Shown piece by piece: positions 11,964 through 23,454 of a DNA stretch of 64,000 nt. The notes beneath the pieces are model-generated. The model searched no databases, was not told the DNA's origin, and saw only the letters and a program-made list of their open reading frames with translations. Both the position numbers and the translations under genes were made by a program. Each line of letters starts with the position of its first letter. The stretch's first letter is position 1. The stretch spans positions 2,944,978 through 3,008,977 of the forward strand of contig NC_087377.1 in assembly GCF_963675165.1 (NCBI RefSeq), written 5' to 3'. Source of the stretch: Halichondria panicea (Eukaryota; Porifera; Demospongiae; Suberitida; Halichondriidae).

Positions 11964-12701
11964 CAATGATGTTAATTAGCCCCAAAAAAATGGTGATGAT
12001 GTCGTGACACTTTTTAGTATGAGACGCAAAACCGGTAATGAAGACGCCAAGATCAAGCTTCAAAAACGAGGCTAGATGAACATCTCCTAGCTAGGTACTA
12101 TAGTATCCATAGGGGGAAGAGTATTCTTGAGATACACAACTCTGGGCCTGGGTCAGGAACTGATAACATTCATTACCAACATTTAATGTAGATGATGTAG
12201 ATTATGTAGTGTTAATGAGATACATAAACATTATTAATTTCAATTGATGTCTGTGTCAAGGTACTTGCTTAGCTAGCTGCTGAAACTATTGTACAGAATC
12301 TTTAGCAACAAATGTGGTGGACTTGGGCCCTAAAAAAGATAGAGTAGGTTGTCATGATTATATTTCCAGCGGGGGAAGTGAATATGTGCAAAACTGCCTT
12401 AGCTATACTGGATTCTTTAGCTCTGACAGCCCACTCTAGAGGTAGGCTATGCTGTGTATCTCAAAAATACAGTAACTCCTATACTCTTCCCCCGCTGGAT
12501 ACTAGCTAGTACATATAGCAATGATAAGTTCATCTAGCCTTGTTTTTTTGAAGCTTGATCTTAGCATCTTCATGACCGCATTTGTAGTTCTATAAAATGT
12601 GCAGAAAATTACCAACAAAAAAGATCTCACTAAAGGAACCTAAAAATATAAAAAAAATGCCATGATGTCATCACCATTTTTGGGGCTAATTAGCATAATT
12701 G
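11964..12701. mobile_element. Foldback element with long imperfect terminal inverted repeats
   Basis: CAATGATGTTAATTAGCCCC at the left corresponds to GGGGCTAATTAGCATAATTG at the right. Further internal inverted blocks (GATCAAGCTTCAAAAACGAGGCTAGATGAAC on the left, complement at about 12520-12560; ATACTCTTCCCCCGCTGGATA against the 12105-12125 block) extend the arms to roughly 150 bp. Confidence 0.7.
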
Positions 12702-13436
12702 AATTAGTTGTTTGGAAAAAGAAAACATTGAGCTTTATTTTGGATCATTTTGATGCAGCATACATTGTATTATTGCAACTAATACAGCAGTATGAACATA
12801 TATTGTTAAATTTTGATATTTACAGCCAGACCCGGGCCTTAACTACCCATGCATGCAGAGAATATAGCCTACCTCTGTGAGAAAAGAGCACATGTAGCCC
12901 GTAAACTATAAGGATCTAGAACATTCTAGAATGTGTGTAGGCGTATAGGTATAATTATGTATGATTTGTGCCATGTGCTGTTAGTATCTCCATTTTATTC
13001 CTTTTTGTCAAGCTGAGCTAGCTGTTGATCTAAATTCCGTTGCTAATCGCTATTACCTGTATATGGCTGCGCCAACAACCTCTATATATATAGAGTGGCT
13101 GCATGTCAGAGCTAAAGAAGCCAGCATTAGCTATGCTGGTTTGCACATTTTGACTTCCTATGGAAACATAATCATGACAACCTACTCTATCTTACGCGAG
13201 CTTAAACAATTTGACAATGTTTAAGCCCGCCACTTTTGAGATATTGTACAATAGTTTCAGCTAGTAAAGATTTTAATCGTTTGTCTCTGTCATTTTGTAG
13301 TGATACAGAGTACCACAGTGTTGCTGCTGCCCTTCTCCACTACCACCGTCCTATCAACAGGTAAACACACTGACACATGACATCACTTGCAACGAATAAC
13401 ATATAATGTTCATGATGAACTCATTAACGCTATACT

Positions 13437-13805
13437 TGTTGCATTTTGAGTGGGCAGATCAAAGGAAACACTGTGCCATATGGCACAGGTCAAGCCTTGA
13501 ACTGTGATCTAGATACTGGCACAGTGTGGCTGAAGTTACCTAAAGCCCACCCTCCACCGAGTAACCTGAAACGGTCCCTTTTATAGTATAACACTGTCAA
13601 CAGATTCAGTGGTAGGCAAAAAACGTTTTTCATGCGTCTGGGTGCATTCCACAGCCACCACAAGTAGTTGAAACTAGTTGTCCTATAAAAGGAGTGATGT
13701 GTACACGGAAAGGAATGCACAAGGAATGCAACAAATCAGTTGTTACACAGCTCACTACTGAGCCAATATATCCCATGTGGCACTCGTGCATGTGTCACAA
13801 CTATA
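13437..13805. mobile_element. Repeat family L, copy 1
   Basis: Starts TTGCATTTTGAGTGGGCAGATC and ends CATGTGTCACAACTATAAC. A copy with over 90% identity is at 20352-20795. The second copy carries about 70 extra bases (TATTGGCTCAGTAGTGCC...) that here are missing, so the two copies give an internal insertion/deletion polymorphism. Confidence 0.7.
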
Positions 13806-14005
13806 ACATAATCTATACAATAAATGTTGCAATTAATGCTATCAGTGCTGGCATGGCAGGAGTCGCATCTCAATGACCCAGGCCTTACATATACATGTAT
13901 GGAGATATATAGTCATGAGTGCTGTCTGGTGTTCGTGGGGGGGGGGGCTTGTGATGCATTGTCTATATATATAAAAGAAGCCAATTCGATTGTATAATCA
14001 CTCAC

Positions 14006-14110
14006 CATAATTATCCACCTTGCATACTTTCTTTAATAAATCCATAACTTGTAGACTTCCTCCCTCACAAGCATTGTGCAGTGGTGTTTGGTTGTACTTA
14101 CCCCTCGCAT
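14006..14110 (-). CDS. Gene A, canonical ankyrin-repeat exon
   Basis: The 35-codon exon reads DARGKYNQTPLHNACEGGSL and continues QVMDLLKKVCKVDNY, a complete ankyrin repeat with TPLH-AC and the second helix. Acceptor AG 14111-14112 follows a CACACACAG tract; donor GTGAGT starts at 14005. Phase 1 on both sides fits one repeat per exon, so the array can grow or shrink without changing frame. The exon is isolated in repeat-filled DNA about 7-8 kb from its nearest coding neighbours. Confidence 0.85.
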
Positions 14111-14282
14111 CTGTGTGTGGTGATATACCTCAGTGAAGTGATGACATGCACAATGACAACAAAAGAGTGGTTTGTAGTTTAACTTACTGAATCTTTATTC
14201 AATATGCAGCCTATATAAAATATTCCATTTGACAATCATAAATATTATGTATATAGTTAAGAAACAAGCATTTCCATACTCT

Positions 14283-14720
14283 AATTATGCTTCGGTGCAT
14301 GCGCATGCATGCGCAAGCGAGGTATACGGTATATAGTGTGTGTGTGTGTGTGTGTATAGACTGCTACAGCTGCTCAAGGATCAATAACATGCAAGTAAGA
14401 GTTTCTATATATAGGCTTCTAGTCATGTTTACTTGGATCTTAATTCGTGGATTTGCAAAATAATGCTTCGTTCTCGAGTTATGCCTATAGTTTTGCTTGA
14501 ATGCATGGAATGCCATTGCAGCCTCTTCAGAAGAGCACGTAGCCAAACTTGTCCAGGGAGTGTTGCTACTCTACTTAGTAGTTACCTCTGCACTAGAACG
14601 TTAGTTATATTGGTATATATAGCTGCAACAGTAAGAAGAGAGCTGCAAGCATTAATCTTTGGCTTGAACTTTTGGTATCTATCGTTTTAAACAACAATCA
14701 TGGTGATTCTTTTAACTTTT
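14283..14720. mobile_element. MITE family A, copy
   Basis: GCGCATGCATGCGCAAGCGAGGTA head, a TG run at 14337-14356, and the shared GTTCTCGAGTTATGCC and TAGTAGTTACCTCTGCACT blocks. Confidence 0.75.
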
Positions 14721-14792
14721 GGTATATCTATATCGTTCAATCATGGTGATTCTGGATTCTTTCAATACATAATGTGTGTATAAATGCTATTA

Positions 14793-15291
14793 CAGTGGAA
14801 CCTCCATTAACGACCACCTCCAAAGAGCAACCACACACTATATATTGGCCAAGAGCTCAGGTCTGGATTGAATTAAACCGCATGCATGACTTCAATGTAT
14901 AAAGCAACCTCTCAGGAGCGACCACCTCTCTACTCCGTATAACGAGCAGCTTTCTAGTCCCCATGCAACTAGCTTTAGCAATGGAAAATAACCTCCCAGA
15001 ATGGACAGCCCACACCCAGAATTAGCAGAAAATTATTGCTGAGATAGCATTATTTTGCACAATCGTTAAAACCTGGCTGTAGCTTGTCTCTCTATATATA
15101 TACAGCCTTTTCAAAGATTGTATGAGCTAAAGAATTTAAGCAGTTAGCAAAGCCCCAAGATTCATTTGCAGCAAGAAATGACTCATAGAAAATACGTAGC
15201 TGGCAATCAAAACCTCCCAAGGAAGACCACCTCTCTATAACGGCCAAAAGGCTGTTCCCCTAATGGTGTCCGTTTTATGGAGGTTTCACTG
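14793..15291. mobile_element. MITE family X (pogo-like), copy 1
   Basis: CAGTGGAACCTCCATTAACG begins the element and TTTTATGGAGGTTTCACTG ends it, flanked by TA. A second copy with the same interior (ACTCCGTATAACGAGCAGC) is at 49724-50178. Confidence 0.85.
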
Positions 15292-15936
15292 TATATAGTA
15301 GCTTTATGTTATGTAGCTTTGGCACCTCCACTGAGGCGTCAGCACCTGCAGTGCTTTCATTATGGTCAGTATAATTATCCCAGCTGCATGGATGAGATAG
15401 TATAGTGACCGGCTGAGTAGGCAAGTTTTTTTTTGTCTATCCATTAATTGGTGTACAGTATAGAACCTCGATAATCCGGCTTGACAATTTTCTTTGGGCA
15501 TGTCTCTTAAAATATGTGCATGCGCATTGCAGCTGCTACTATGAAAACAGGCCTGCTTATCTTCTGCAGATGCTTGACAACCATGCATGCATGTGGCACT
15601 GCTGTTAAAGGCGTGGTTTCCATTAGATTGTCCGGTTATCTGACCTGCCTCTGCATGTTACCATGCAAATTTTTCCGTATTATTTGATTTTCAGTATAAA
15701 CAATGTGAAAAGGAGTACAAAAACATGTTTCCCTTATAATGCCATGCCCCTTCAATAAAGGGGCGTGGCCAGCGATATACTTGGCTTGGTTTTACAAGAT
15801 ATATCAGTACAAACTCACCACCAGATATATTATAGCTATATAGGGCATGGAGTTACTACAGCTGTATATATAGGGATGCTACTACACTTCAACGTCAACA
15901 TAAGGCCAGTTAACTTATTCTGTATGCTCACAAAAG

Positions 15937-16804
15937 CAGTGGCGTAGCCAGGGGGTGGCAAAGGGGGAAAATGCCCCCCTTTTTCTGGATCTCTACTATA
16001 CTCTGCTCAAGTTATTGTATCTGATTATCTTGCTGAGCACTCCCTTTCTTCGGAATCTTGCTGGCTAGTATAGGCAAGCAAAACGATTTAGTCTCTAAAC
16101 AGTGAGCTATTCTGGTCTAAATCTATAGACAGTTCTTGTTCTTTGCTAAACCATAGATAGAAGAGGAAGAGGGATTGGTAACAGAAGTACCCTCGTGTAA
16201 CATCCACTTTACCCGCGGTTTAATCGAGGCTGTGTCAACAAGCTAAAGCTGTAGATGGGCTAGGGCAAGCTGATTGCCTATTTCTACACACACTGCATAA
16301 TATACCACAAGCATAATGCTCAGTCTGTGCAACTCACTCATATTTATACAAGACTATAAATAGCAGCTGTTCGCCTAAAACTTTAATTACTGGAATGTCC
16401 CTTTTTACTGGGTGTGATCAGTCAATTAGCAAGTACAACACGTGGCCAGACTGGGCATGTTATAAATTACTGAAAAAGATAATGTCTCGAGAAAACACAA
16501 TTTTCTTATTTTGAGCGAGTAAATAGCCTCGTTTATAGGGCGTAACACAGATAGTTTTCGAGGTTTTACTGCAGATTCAATGGAAAATGATCACGTGAAC
16601 TGCTTCCGTTACCAATCCCTCTTACTCTTAATTCTATCTATGGCTAAACTAGCTTCTTCTAAAACATCAGGCCACACCCAACTAAATAGAGAAGTCAATT
16701 GTGACGTCATAATTAAGAGGTGTGGCTTCCAGTCAAAATTTCGGCGCTGCTGTGCGGATGATAAGTTTTGCCCCTTCTTCCAAAAAATCCTGGCTACACT
16801 CCTT
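15937..16804. mobile_element. CAGTGGCG-family MITE with 5-bp duplication AAAAG
   Basis: Left end CAGTGGCGTAGCCAGGGGG, right end AATCCTGGCTACACTCC (eroded). AAAAG is present at 15932-15936 and 16805-16809. It hosts the nested element 16152-16642. Confidence 0.7.
16152..16642. mobile_element. Element family N, copy 1 (7-bp target duplication GCTAAAC)
   Basis: Starts CATAGATAGAAGAGGAAG and ends TTCTATCTATG; flanked by GCTAAAC at 16145-16151 and 16643-16649. Termini match the copies at 31328-32231 and 36285-36818. The interior carries no coding frame. Confidence 0.75.
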
Positions 16805-17017
16805 AAAAGGTCACATCTAGTCTTCTAAATCTACATGCAGTTAAATAGTTATACATGCATGAAGGCACTGCCATGCAAAGTGTCCAGACAATCGAGGTTC
16901 CACTGTATTAAGTTTTACAACTTCTAGTGAGATATAGTGGCAGATTACCACATGACCTTTGAAACTCCATGAACCGCTGTAGTAGTGATGTAAAGTCTAT
17001 AGGAAAGCTATAAGCAC

Positions 17018-18893
17018 CAGGGGCGGATCCAAGAAAAATGAAAGGGGGGGGCTAGTAGAGAGGGGCAAAGCCCCGTACGAGGGTGGCGGAGCCACCCAGG
17101 GGGTGGGTGTGGGAGGGGGAGCATCCCCCTCCCGCCTCGCCGGAGGCGAAATTTTTTGCTTTTTTACAATTTGCTCACACTTTTACCTTTGAACTGTCAT
17201 ATTAATAAGTGAATACTGAATATGAAAAAGTTAATACAAAAAACTCGTTCTAATCAACAAAAGGATGTATACTGTAGATGTTACATCTACATTCATGCAC
17301 TCTTGGTACATGAAAGAATCACAATGCCTACCCAGACTGCACTGAGAGTGAGAGGAGGTAAGGCTGCTTCCTTGCAACCAGCTAAAAAGTCTGAGATCTG
17401 CTCCATGTTGCAGCTGCTCAACAGCATGCACAATAGTAGCCTCGATCCCAGGCCGAGTTTTCGCTTTTATAACGGTTAGGCGAACAACTGGGCCTGGTAC
17501 TAGTTGTCTGCGCATGCGTCAATCGTTCGTCAGATTCTGACGAATGGATATTCTCGTTCACTTTCGTGACATTTATATTCGTGTACTATCGTGTACTAGA
17601 AGTCAGTTCCCGTTTTATCATTATTGGAATCGATTGGAATGGCTCTTAGCTGAAGCTTCTCTCTTCTCTGAAGCTTATTCTGAAGACTGAACAACAAGGG
17701 AAGAGGTATAAAGCTTTGTCAAGCTTTATACTTATGTCAGATATTTTTGTGTGGGCCCTATGGCCGGCTATGCTATCAAGTCTTGTTCATGTTTGGCAAG
17801 AATGTAGGTAGACTATAGTTTCATCATTAATATGGTGGATCAAGTGAAGAGTGTGAGCTAGAGAACTTGGTGCTGCCATCATCAGCTCGTCGACAATGAC
17901 ACTATAACCGAGAAATTTAATATGTATAGATCTACACGTATTTAAAATGTCTACTTCTCTGTACAGGAGCAATGGCTAATATCCAGCTATCCCAACAGTG
18001 CTCCTCTTGGCTATACTAACGGACGAGACTGGACAGTTTGAGGTAAGGGTTTTACCGTCTTTGGTTTCTTTTAATATTGTCCTATACTCACAGACACAGG
18101 ACTGGAGTATGACCTGCTCATTCGAGCGTTGCTGGGTAGCTCAGAGACATCAAGAGAATCTACGTTTTCTCAAGCAATGAGTTACGAGTTGGGGCCTGGA
18201 ATCAGAGAAGTCCAGCAGCCTGCTAAATCTTTTTGAAACGTAATTTGAAGGCATTCAATCATCCTGAAGTTGCCCTGGGTCACTGTAATTGTGCTGCAGC
18301 ACAACTGGCAACTCCCCAGGCCTTTGTGAAGCAGCTCCCTATGTGCATCTTTTGTGTACTCACTCTGTGCATTTTCTGTGTACAAATTTCGATTATTGAT
18401 TTATTAAATATTTTTGCCAACCACAAATATACAATGAAAATTTGACGCATGCGCAGACAACTAGTACCAGGCCCAGTTGTTCGCCTAACCGTTATAAAAG
18501 CGAAAACTCGGCCTGGGATCGAGGCTAGCACAATAGCCTCCTTCACAAGGCCTAGGAAGAGAGGCCTGGGATATGATCGAGGCTACAAACATTGCACAAG
18601 GAGCTGACTCAGCAACAGCAATAGTTGACCTATGCACTTTTATATTAGTTCTAGCTTAGCTAGCTATATATAGCTATAGTATGTCCAGCTAGCTAGCCTA
18701 CATCTTTTATACTCTTAGTAGCTAGACTTGGCTGTTGTCTAGCATCTCTTAAGTCAGTGAGTCTACATGCAGATGCATAAGTAACAAGGTTGGTGGCAAA
18801 ATTGTTGTAACCTCAGACTAGCAATACATATAGGTAGTTTTTTCAAAAGGGGGGGGCTTCAGCCCCTCAAAATCACCCCTGGATCCGCCCCTG
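17018..18893. mobile_element. CAGGGGCGGATCC-family element with nested foldback
   Basis: CAGGGGCGGATCCAAG begins and CTGGATCCGCCCCTG ends the element, with the 5-bp AGCAC duplicated at both flanks (17013-17017 and 18894-18898). G-rich and C-rich blocks adjoin the ends. A second element (17437-18528) is inserted in it. Confidence 0.75.
17437..18528. mobile_element. Element with ~85-bp near-perfect terminal inverted repeats
   Basis: TAGCCTCGATCCCAGGCCGAG...CTGCGCATGCGTCAA (17437-17521) recurs as its complement at 18444-18528. Between them, 18112-18240 (+) reads LIRALLGSSETSRESTFSQA and goes on to a stop at about 18232. This is a coding-like shred that I cannot assign. The GGCCTGG...CGAGGC ends relate it to the elements at 22240-23361 and 48331-49704. 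Confidence 0.7.
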
Positions 18894-19335
18894 AGCACAC
18901 AGAGGAACTATACTGAATGAGAGTTTCTTTGTTTGTCTTTAATTAAAGCACACTACACGTGTCATGATTGACTTGATGCGCATGCGCACACGCAAAGGCC
19001 ATGCATGCAGGCTCTGATAAGAATTTGACCTCATTTCTTGACTTGGAAGATCTGGTCTCACTCTGCATTGCAATGCATATAGAGAATGGACTAGCTATTC
19101 CCAGTGTATGTTTAAAACAGGTTTTAGACAGGACTTGTATATTTCATGTGTTTAGAATTATAAAAGCTTCTTTTGAGAGCTTCCCCAATTCCTGCAACTG
19201 TTTTCTCACTAGCACTATAACTATAGCTAGTGCTCTACTCCAGGTAACGTAAGTTCAGTGAAAGTTTTAGAGTAAAAAGAGATTCAATGCTGCACAGTAT
19301 ATCTAACTTGAATAGCTTTATCTGCCAGTGTTTAA
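18894..19335. other. Intronic stretch without recognised features
   Basis: No splice-bounded coding stretch, terminal repeat or RNA gene was recognised. Confidence 0.4.
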
Positions 19336-20103
19336 CCCTTTCCCCGTTTTAATTAAAACAAGAAAATACAGAATATATAACAATTTTCTTTAAAAATTCA
19401 TATATCATGAACCATACATTGAAATGACTTGTATAACTATTTCCTACAGGTAGCGCAGACCCCAGAGGTATCTTGACACCATCTTCGTTACCTAGCAACT
19501 GACCACCCCACTAATTAGCTATTGTTTACAAACATTCACAATTATGTACACAAATAATATTGTATGAGGGCACAAAGTGGCTAAAGACACTAAATAAGTG
19601 TTCGCAATGTTCTCACGGTGACATGGTTCAATCAGGATCTGCATAAAGTTATCTGTGAGGTCGTACCAGCAGACGCCCTTTTCCCGGGAAATGTTTTCTT
19701 CACCTACACACAGGTTTACAAGTTCAATGGTGGCAAGAGCTTCTTCCTCAGGCCTTCAGGCTCTATATTCTTTAGCTTGAGGTAGCTTCTTATCTAGCTA
19801 TGATCCCAGTCACTATTCTCTCACTCAATAAGGCCATAAGCATTGATATTCTCACTGTCTAGCTGCTCTAGAACCTCACTGAGGTTGTACTACGAAGATC
19901 TTGAAACATTATCAAACGGTCACTTTTCTTTCGACATTATTGTACCAAGCGTACCTCAAAGCAGCATATTAAAGATACCATGTGAAAGAGCAGCTCAATG
20001 CACATGTGCTGGTACCTACAGCATGCGCATAGCTCCAACACAGCGAATTTTTGAAAATTACCACTAGAGTGGCCGTCATATGACGGCTTCAACGGGGAAA
20101 GGG
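19336..20103. mobile_element. piggyBac-like (TTAA-target) element, copy 1
   Basis: CCCTTTCCCCGTTTTAATTA at the left and CAACGGGGAAAGGG at the right, flanked by TTAA (19332-19335 and 20104-20107). Shares interior blocks with 54398-55298 (ACAATATTGTATGA, CAGACGCCCTTTTCCCGGGAAAT, CAGCGAATTTTTGAAA). TTAA targets and CCC ends fit piggyBac-type transposons. On the minus strand near 19800-19910 there is a decayed coding-like stretch. Confidence 0.75.
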
Positions 20104-20351
20104 TTAAAATAGTGGTTCACGGTCAGTTTAGACTGGTAGTAAGCCTAGAAACACTAAATACCTGGGTTATTTATACAGATAGACAATAAGTTAAAACAAC
20201 CACAAAGAACGTAATTATATTTACAATAGCACAAATGTTTCTTTAACCTATCTGTTTGTTAAAACAATTACAGGTAGTAATTTTGGCTTACGACATTTCA
20301 TTTAACACCCACTTAGTTATTTCACCTTGGAAAAAATTATTTTAACAACAC

Positions 20352-20795
20352 TTGTTGCATTTTGAGTGGGCAGATCAAAGGAAACACTGTGCCAATATCT
20401 GCCATATGGCCAGGTCAAGCCTGTATCTAGATACTGGCATAGTATGGCTGAAGTTACCTAAAGCCCACCCTCTACCCAGTAACCTGAAACGGTCCCTTTT
20501 ATAGTATAACACTGTCAACAGATTCAGTGGTAGGCAAAAAACGTTTTTCATGCGTCTGGGTGCATTCCACAGCCACCACAAGTAGTTGAAACTAGTTGTC
20601 CTATAAAAGGAGTGATGTGTACACGGAAAGGAATGCACAAGGAATGCAACAAATCAGTTGTTACACAGCTCACTCTGCACACATTGGATATATTGGCTCA
20701 GTAGTGCCTTTGCCCTCGAGGCCTGCGGCCCTCGGGCCTAAGTCATTACTGAGCCAATATATCCCATGTGGCACTCGTGCATGTGTCACAACTAT
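20352..20795. mobile_element. Repeat family L, copy 2
   Basis: Nearly identical to 13437-13805, with an additional internal palindromic block around 20680-20750 (TATTGGCTCAGTAGTGCC). A tail fragment of this family is also at 37835-37900. Confidence 0.7.
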
Positions 20796-21028
20796 AACAT
20801 AAATATGACTGAATTAACCGCTTGCTGTTATATTCACCACACATTTTTTATAGTGTTCGCCACTGCATGTGAGACATTAATTTTACATGATTAATATTTG
20901 GGGTTATAATTATAATTATAATTTCACCATAATAATTACCACACCCATTACGCAAGTGTTGTACTCAACTGATAATTATAATACAGTTGGCCAAGTAGTG
21001 AACACATAATAATAATTATTACACTTAC

Positions 21029-21238
21029 TCTTGGGGTCAACATTGTGCTGCTCAACTAGTTCCTTCACCACATCCAGTTTGCTCCACTGACATGCTGCAC
21101 ACAGTAAATTGGCTTTGTCTTTATCATCACATGCACAGCCACGGCTCATAAGGTAGAGGGCAACATCCATACAGGCTTTATTATACAGATTATCCAGAGC
21201 TTTGTCCAGTGGTGACTGTCCCTTATTATCCCTCACAT
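21029..21238 (-). CDS. Gene A, ankyrin-repeat exon (two repeats)
   Basis: The 210-bp exon encodes about 70 residues. It starts DVRDNKGQSPLDKALDNLY with the outer helix ALYLMSRGCACDD, then KANLLCAACQWSKLDVVKEL and LVEQHNVDPK. These are two consecutive ankyrin repeats. Acceptor AG at 21239-21240 follows TTTGATTGTAC; donor GTAAGT starts at 21028. It is phase 1 on both sides, matching the other ankyrin exons of gene A. Confidence 0.85.
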
Positions 21239-21354
21239 CTGTACAATCAAACACCATTGTTACACGGAATGTGATTTAGCAAGACTTTGTCTCTAATGAG
21301 CAGATACAGACAAACAGCAAGAGAGGAAAAATATACAGTGACTAAATAAAATGA

Positions 21355-21510
21355 AAGCACCGCGGGTGCTGATGCCTCGGTGGAGATGCCAAAGCTATAT
21401 ATACATAACATAAAGCTATATACTAATAGCTTTTATACACAGTCATAATTATGATGAACATTGCAATTTGCTGCATGCAAACTCAAAGAGTAGGTAATGA
21501 TCGACCATGA
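21355..21510. repeat. MITE family A, 3'-end fragment (inverted)
   Basis: GAAAGCACCGCGGGTGCTGATGCCTCGGTGGAGATGCC is the complement of the 3' end of the intact copy at 30775-31235. Confidence 0.65.
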
Positions 21511-21621
21511 TTGTTCAGGCTTATAGGTTTGCAGGGGTGGCAAAATAACAGCTGAACAATTTTACTAAAAAAAAAAGTCAACTGTTATTTCATAGTAGAG
21601 TCATGTTGTCCATCCCAGCAC

Positions 21622-21830
21622 CTTTATCAGTATGAGCTCCATGGGTAACAAGTGTTTTCACAATCTCAAGGTAGCCAATATAACAAGCTGTATGTAATGG
21701 AGGCCCCTTATCCGCCCACTCCTCACTCCAGTAGAACTGGTGGTTGGGGTCTGCCCCCTGTTTCAACAGGGATTTCACTTGGATGACATCATTATTGCTT
21801 ACAGCCGTCCATAAGTCCTTGGCTTGAGCA
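21622..21830 (-). CDS. Gene A, most upstream ankyrin exon seen
   Basis: Reads AKDLWTAVSNNDVIQVKSLL and KQGADPNHQF, then GPPLHTACYIGYLEIVKTLV and THGAHTDK: two ankyrin repeats. I favour an acceptor at 21831-21832 (TTTGTACAG after a pyrimidine-rich run), but an in-frame ATG at 21874 would also give a start, so the N-terminus is uncertain. The proposed donor (AAAG|GTGCTG) is weak; its phase joins the next exon (D|VRDN) correctly. If that donor is not used, the frame ends at a TGA near 21592. The LWTAVSNNDV start resembles the first cap repeat of such proteins. Confidence 0.75.
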
Positions 21831-22058
21831 CTGTACAAATTAGATGATTGGAGGAAGGTCATGCATGCAGTCATACAGAGAATTACTTGATATATTTATA
21901 TGCATGTATCAGGGGCGTAGGCAGGAATTCCAGAAAGGGGGGCTTATAGTCAGTGGTATATAATGCACCTAGTTCTGGTGCTAACCCATATATACGGCAC
22001 GTAACGCCGAAATTGTTGAGGGTTAACCGGTTAACCGGAAGCCAAACCTCCTAATCAA

Positions 22059-22212
22059 TTACCGTATAGCGGGTAATTTTCTGGGGACAAAATTTCGTGG
22101 TTCAGCAATAATTATTGAGACATTTCGTGGGTAATATTTTCGTGGTTGCTGCTTAGATTGTAGGGAAAGGTAGGCAAGGTCGCTTCATTCGTGGGTAAAA
22201 TATTCGTGGTCA
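22059..22212. repeat. MITE family E half copy
   Basis: TACCGTATAGCGGGTAATTTTC and following CGTGG-rich motifs match one half of the foldbacks at 7818-8026; the opposite end is missing. Immediately upstream (21911) is a left end of the CAGGGGCGTAGG family without a recognised partner. Confidence 0.6.
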
Positions 22213-22239
22213 GACCTCCAGGAAGTCAGCTCTTATCTA

Positions 22240-23361
22240 CCCTCGATTCCAGGCCGCGAAAATAAATGCGGCCTGGTATATACCTTAATTGTATATATGC
22301 GCATGCACGTACATTACCCCAAAAAGGGGGTAATCCGTGTATTTATGAATACTACTGTCAGTAAAATAAACCGTATTATCGTTCTGAAGTTGCAGTCCGT
22401 TTTACGTATATATATTAGTGCAAAGATGACTGATCGAGTTCTTACGCTTTTTATTGTATCAAGCCAAGTCTCTACCTAACGATACCCTACGCTGTATAAG
22501 GAATAGGAAAGGCATGGTGTGTTCCTGTGGGTCCACTGATGAGGCTGTGGTAATCTGGACCAGGCAAGTCTTCTGCTACCAAATCTTGCCTTTATGTTCG
22601 ATAAGAAGTCATGCATTGCTGAAGATAAAGAAGCTTCTGAAAGCTTTTATAAACTTTAACTCGACACTCAGGAAGTTATTCACTCAAGATCTATTGATGT
22701 ATTAAAGAGTCCACCACTCCTCTAATAGCTGGCATGCAGCTCTCTAGCTGTCTAAGAGGCCTTCTTAAACTGCCTCTTTGATAAACAGAGCTAAAAGAAG
22801 CAACACTGCTGCAGCATACCGTATATGCTTAATCAGGAGCCGCGGCTACTAAATGTTTCATTTTGCTGGAAGAGGAGGCTACAATTCAAGAGAGGCCACT
22901 GTTCAAGAGCGGCGTTTATTAGCTCCAGATAATTGATTTGTCATCAAAAGTTGTTTTCACCTGCATAAACTTGAACTCTGCCATGAGAAAGTCTTTGTGA
23001 AGCACTAACAAGCTGCTACTTGTAGCTACGTACATGTAGCTAGCTGCTAGTAATAAATTTTTTGCTGCCACGTGCAGAAATGCTAGAGTCAAAGTTCACT
23101 GAGGCTACTATTTGAGAGCGGCTACTAAATGTTTCATTTTGCTAGCAAGGGAGGCTACTATTTGAGTGCGGCCTTTATACAAGAGCGGCCTCTGATCGAG
23201 CATATACGGTAATTATTTTACTTTGATTAGTGTCTCTGAAAGACTCATACGTATTCTAACTTTGTCCGTTTTTTACAATTTGCATTATGAAATTGCTATT
23301 TCGCACATGCGCAACAAGGTATACCAGGCTGCCTTTCTCTTCGCGGCCTGGAATCGAGGCT
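22240..23361. mobile_element. Element family I, copy 1, with a nested MITE
   Basis: CCTCGATTCCAGGCCGC at the left, GCGGCCTGGAATCGAGGC at the right. The interior, including ATTACCCCAAAAAGGGGGTAAT and TGATGAGGCTGTGGTAAT, is shared with 48331-49704. MITE family D (22818-23210) is inserted in this copy and absent from the other. Confidence 0.75.
22818..23210. mobile_element. MITE family D, copy 1
   Basis: ACCGTATATGCTTAATCAGGAGCCGCGG at the left, GCCTCTGATCGAGCATATACGGT at the right, with GGCTACTA motifs throughout. The same element in the opposite orientation is at 24603-24997. The absence of this block from the 48331-49704 copy of its host element marks it as a clean insertion. Confidence 0.8.
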
Positions 23362-23454
23362 AGCTCTTATCCTGCTAACAAATATTATTAGGAGTATTAT
23401 AAACTACAGCTAGAGATAATAATTATAACGATGTATATAACTGTTATACAGGGG

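Larger units (their letters stand above)
15456..16905. mobile_element. Pogo-like MITE hosting two nested insertions
   Basis: CAGTATAGAACCTCGATAATCCGG at 15456 and CAATCGAGGTTCCACTG ending at 16905, each flanked by TA. The body is split by the CAGTGGCG-family element at 15937-16804, itself split by the 7-bp-duplication element at 16152-16642. Confidence 0.75.

Noticed and set aside
21830-21874. ATG at 21874 as the certain start of gene A
   Set aside because: A pyrimidine-rich tract and AG immediately precede the first ankyrin codons, so an upstream exon is equally likely.
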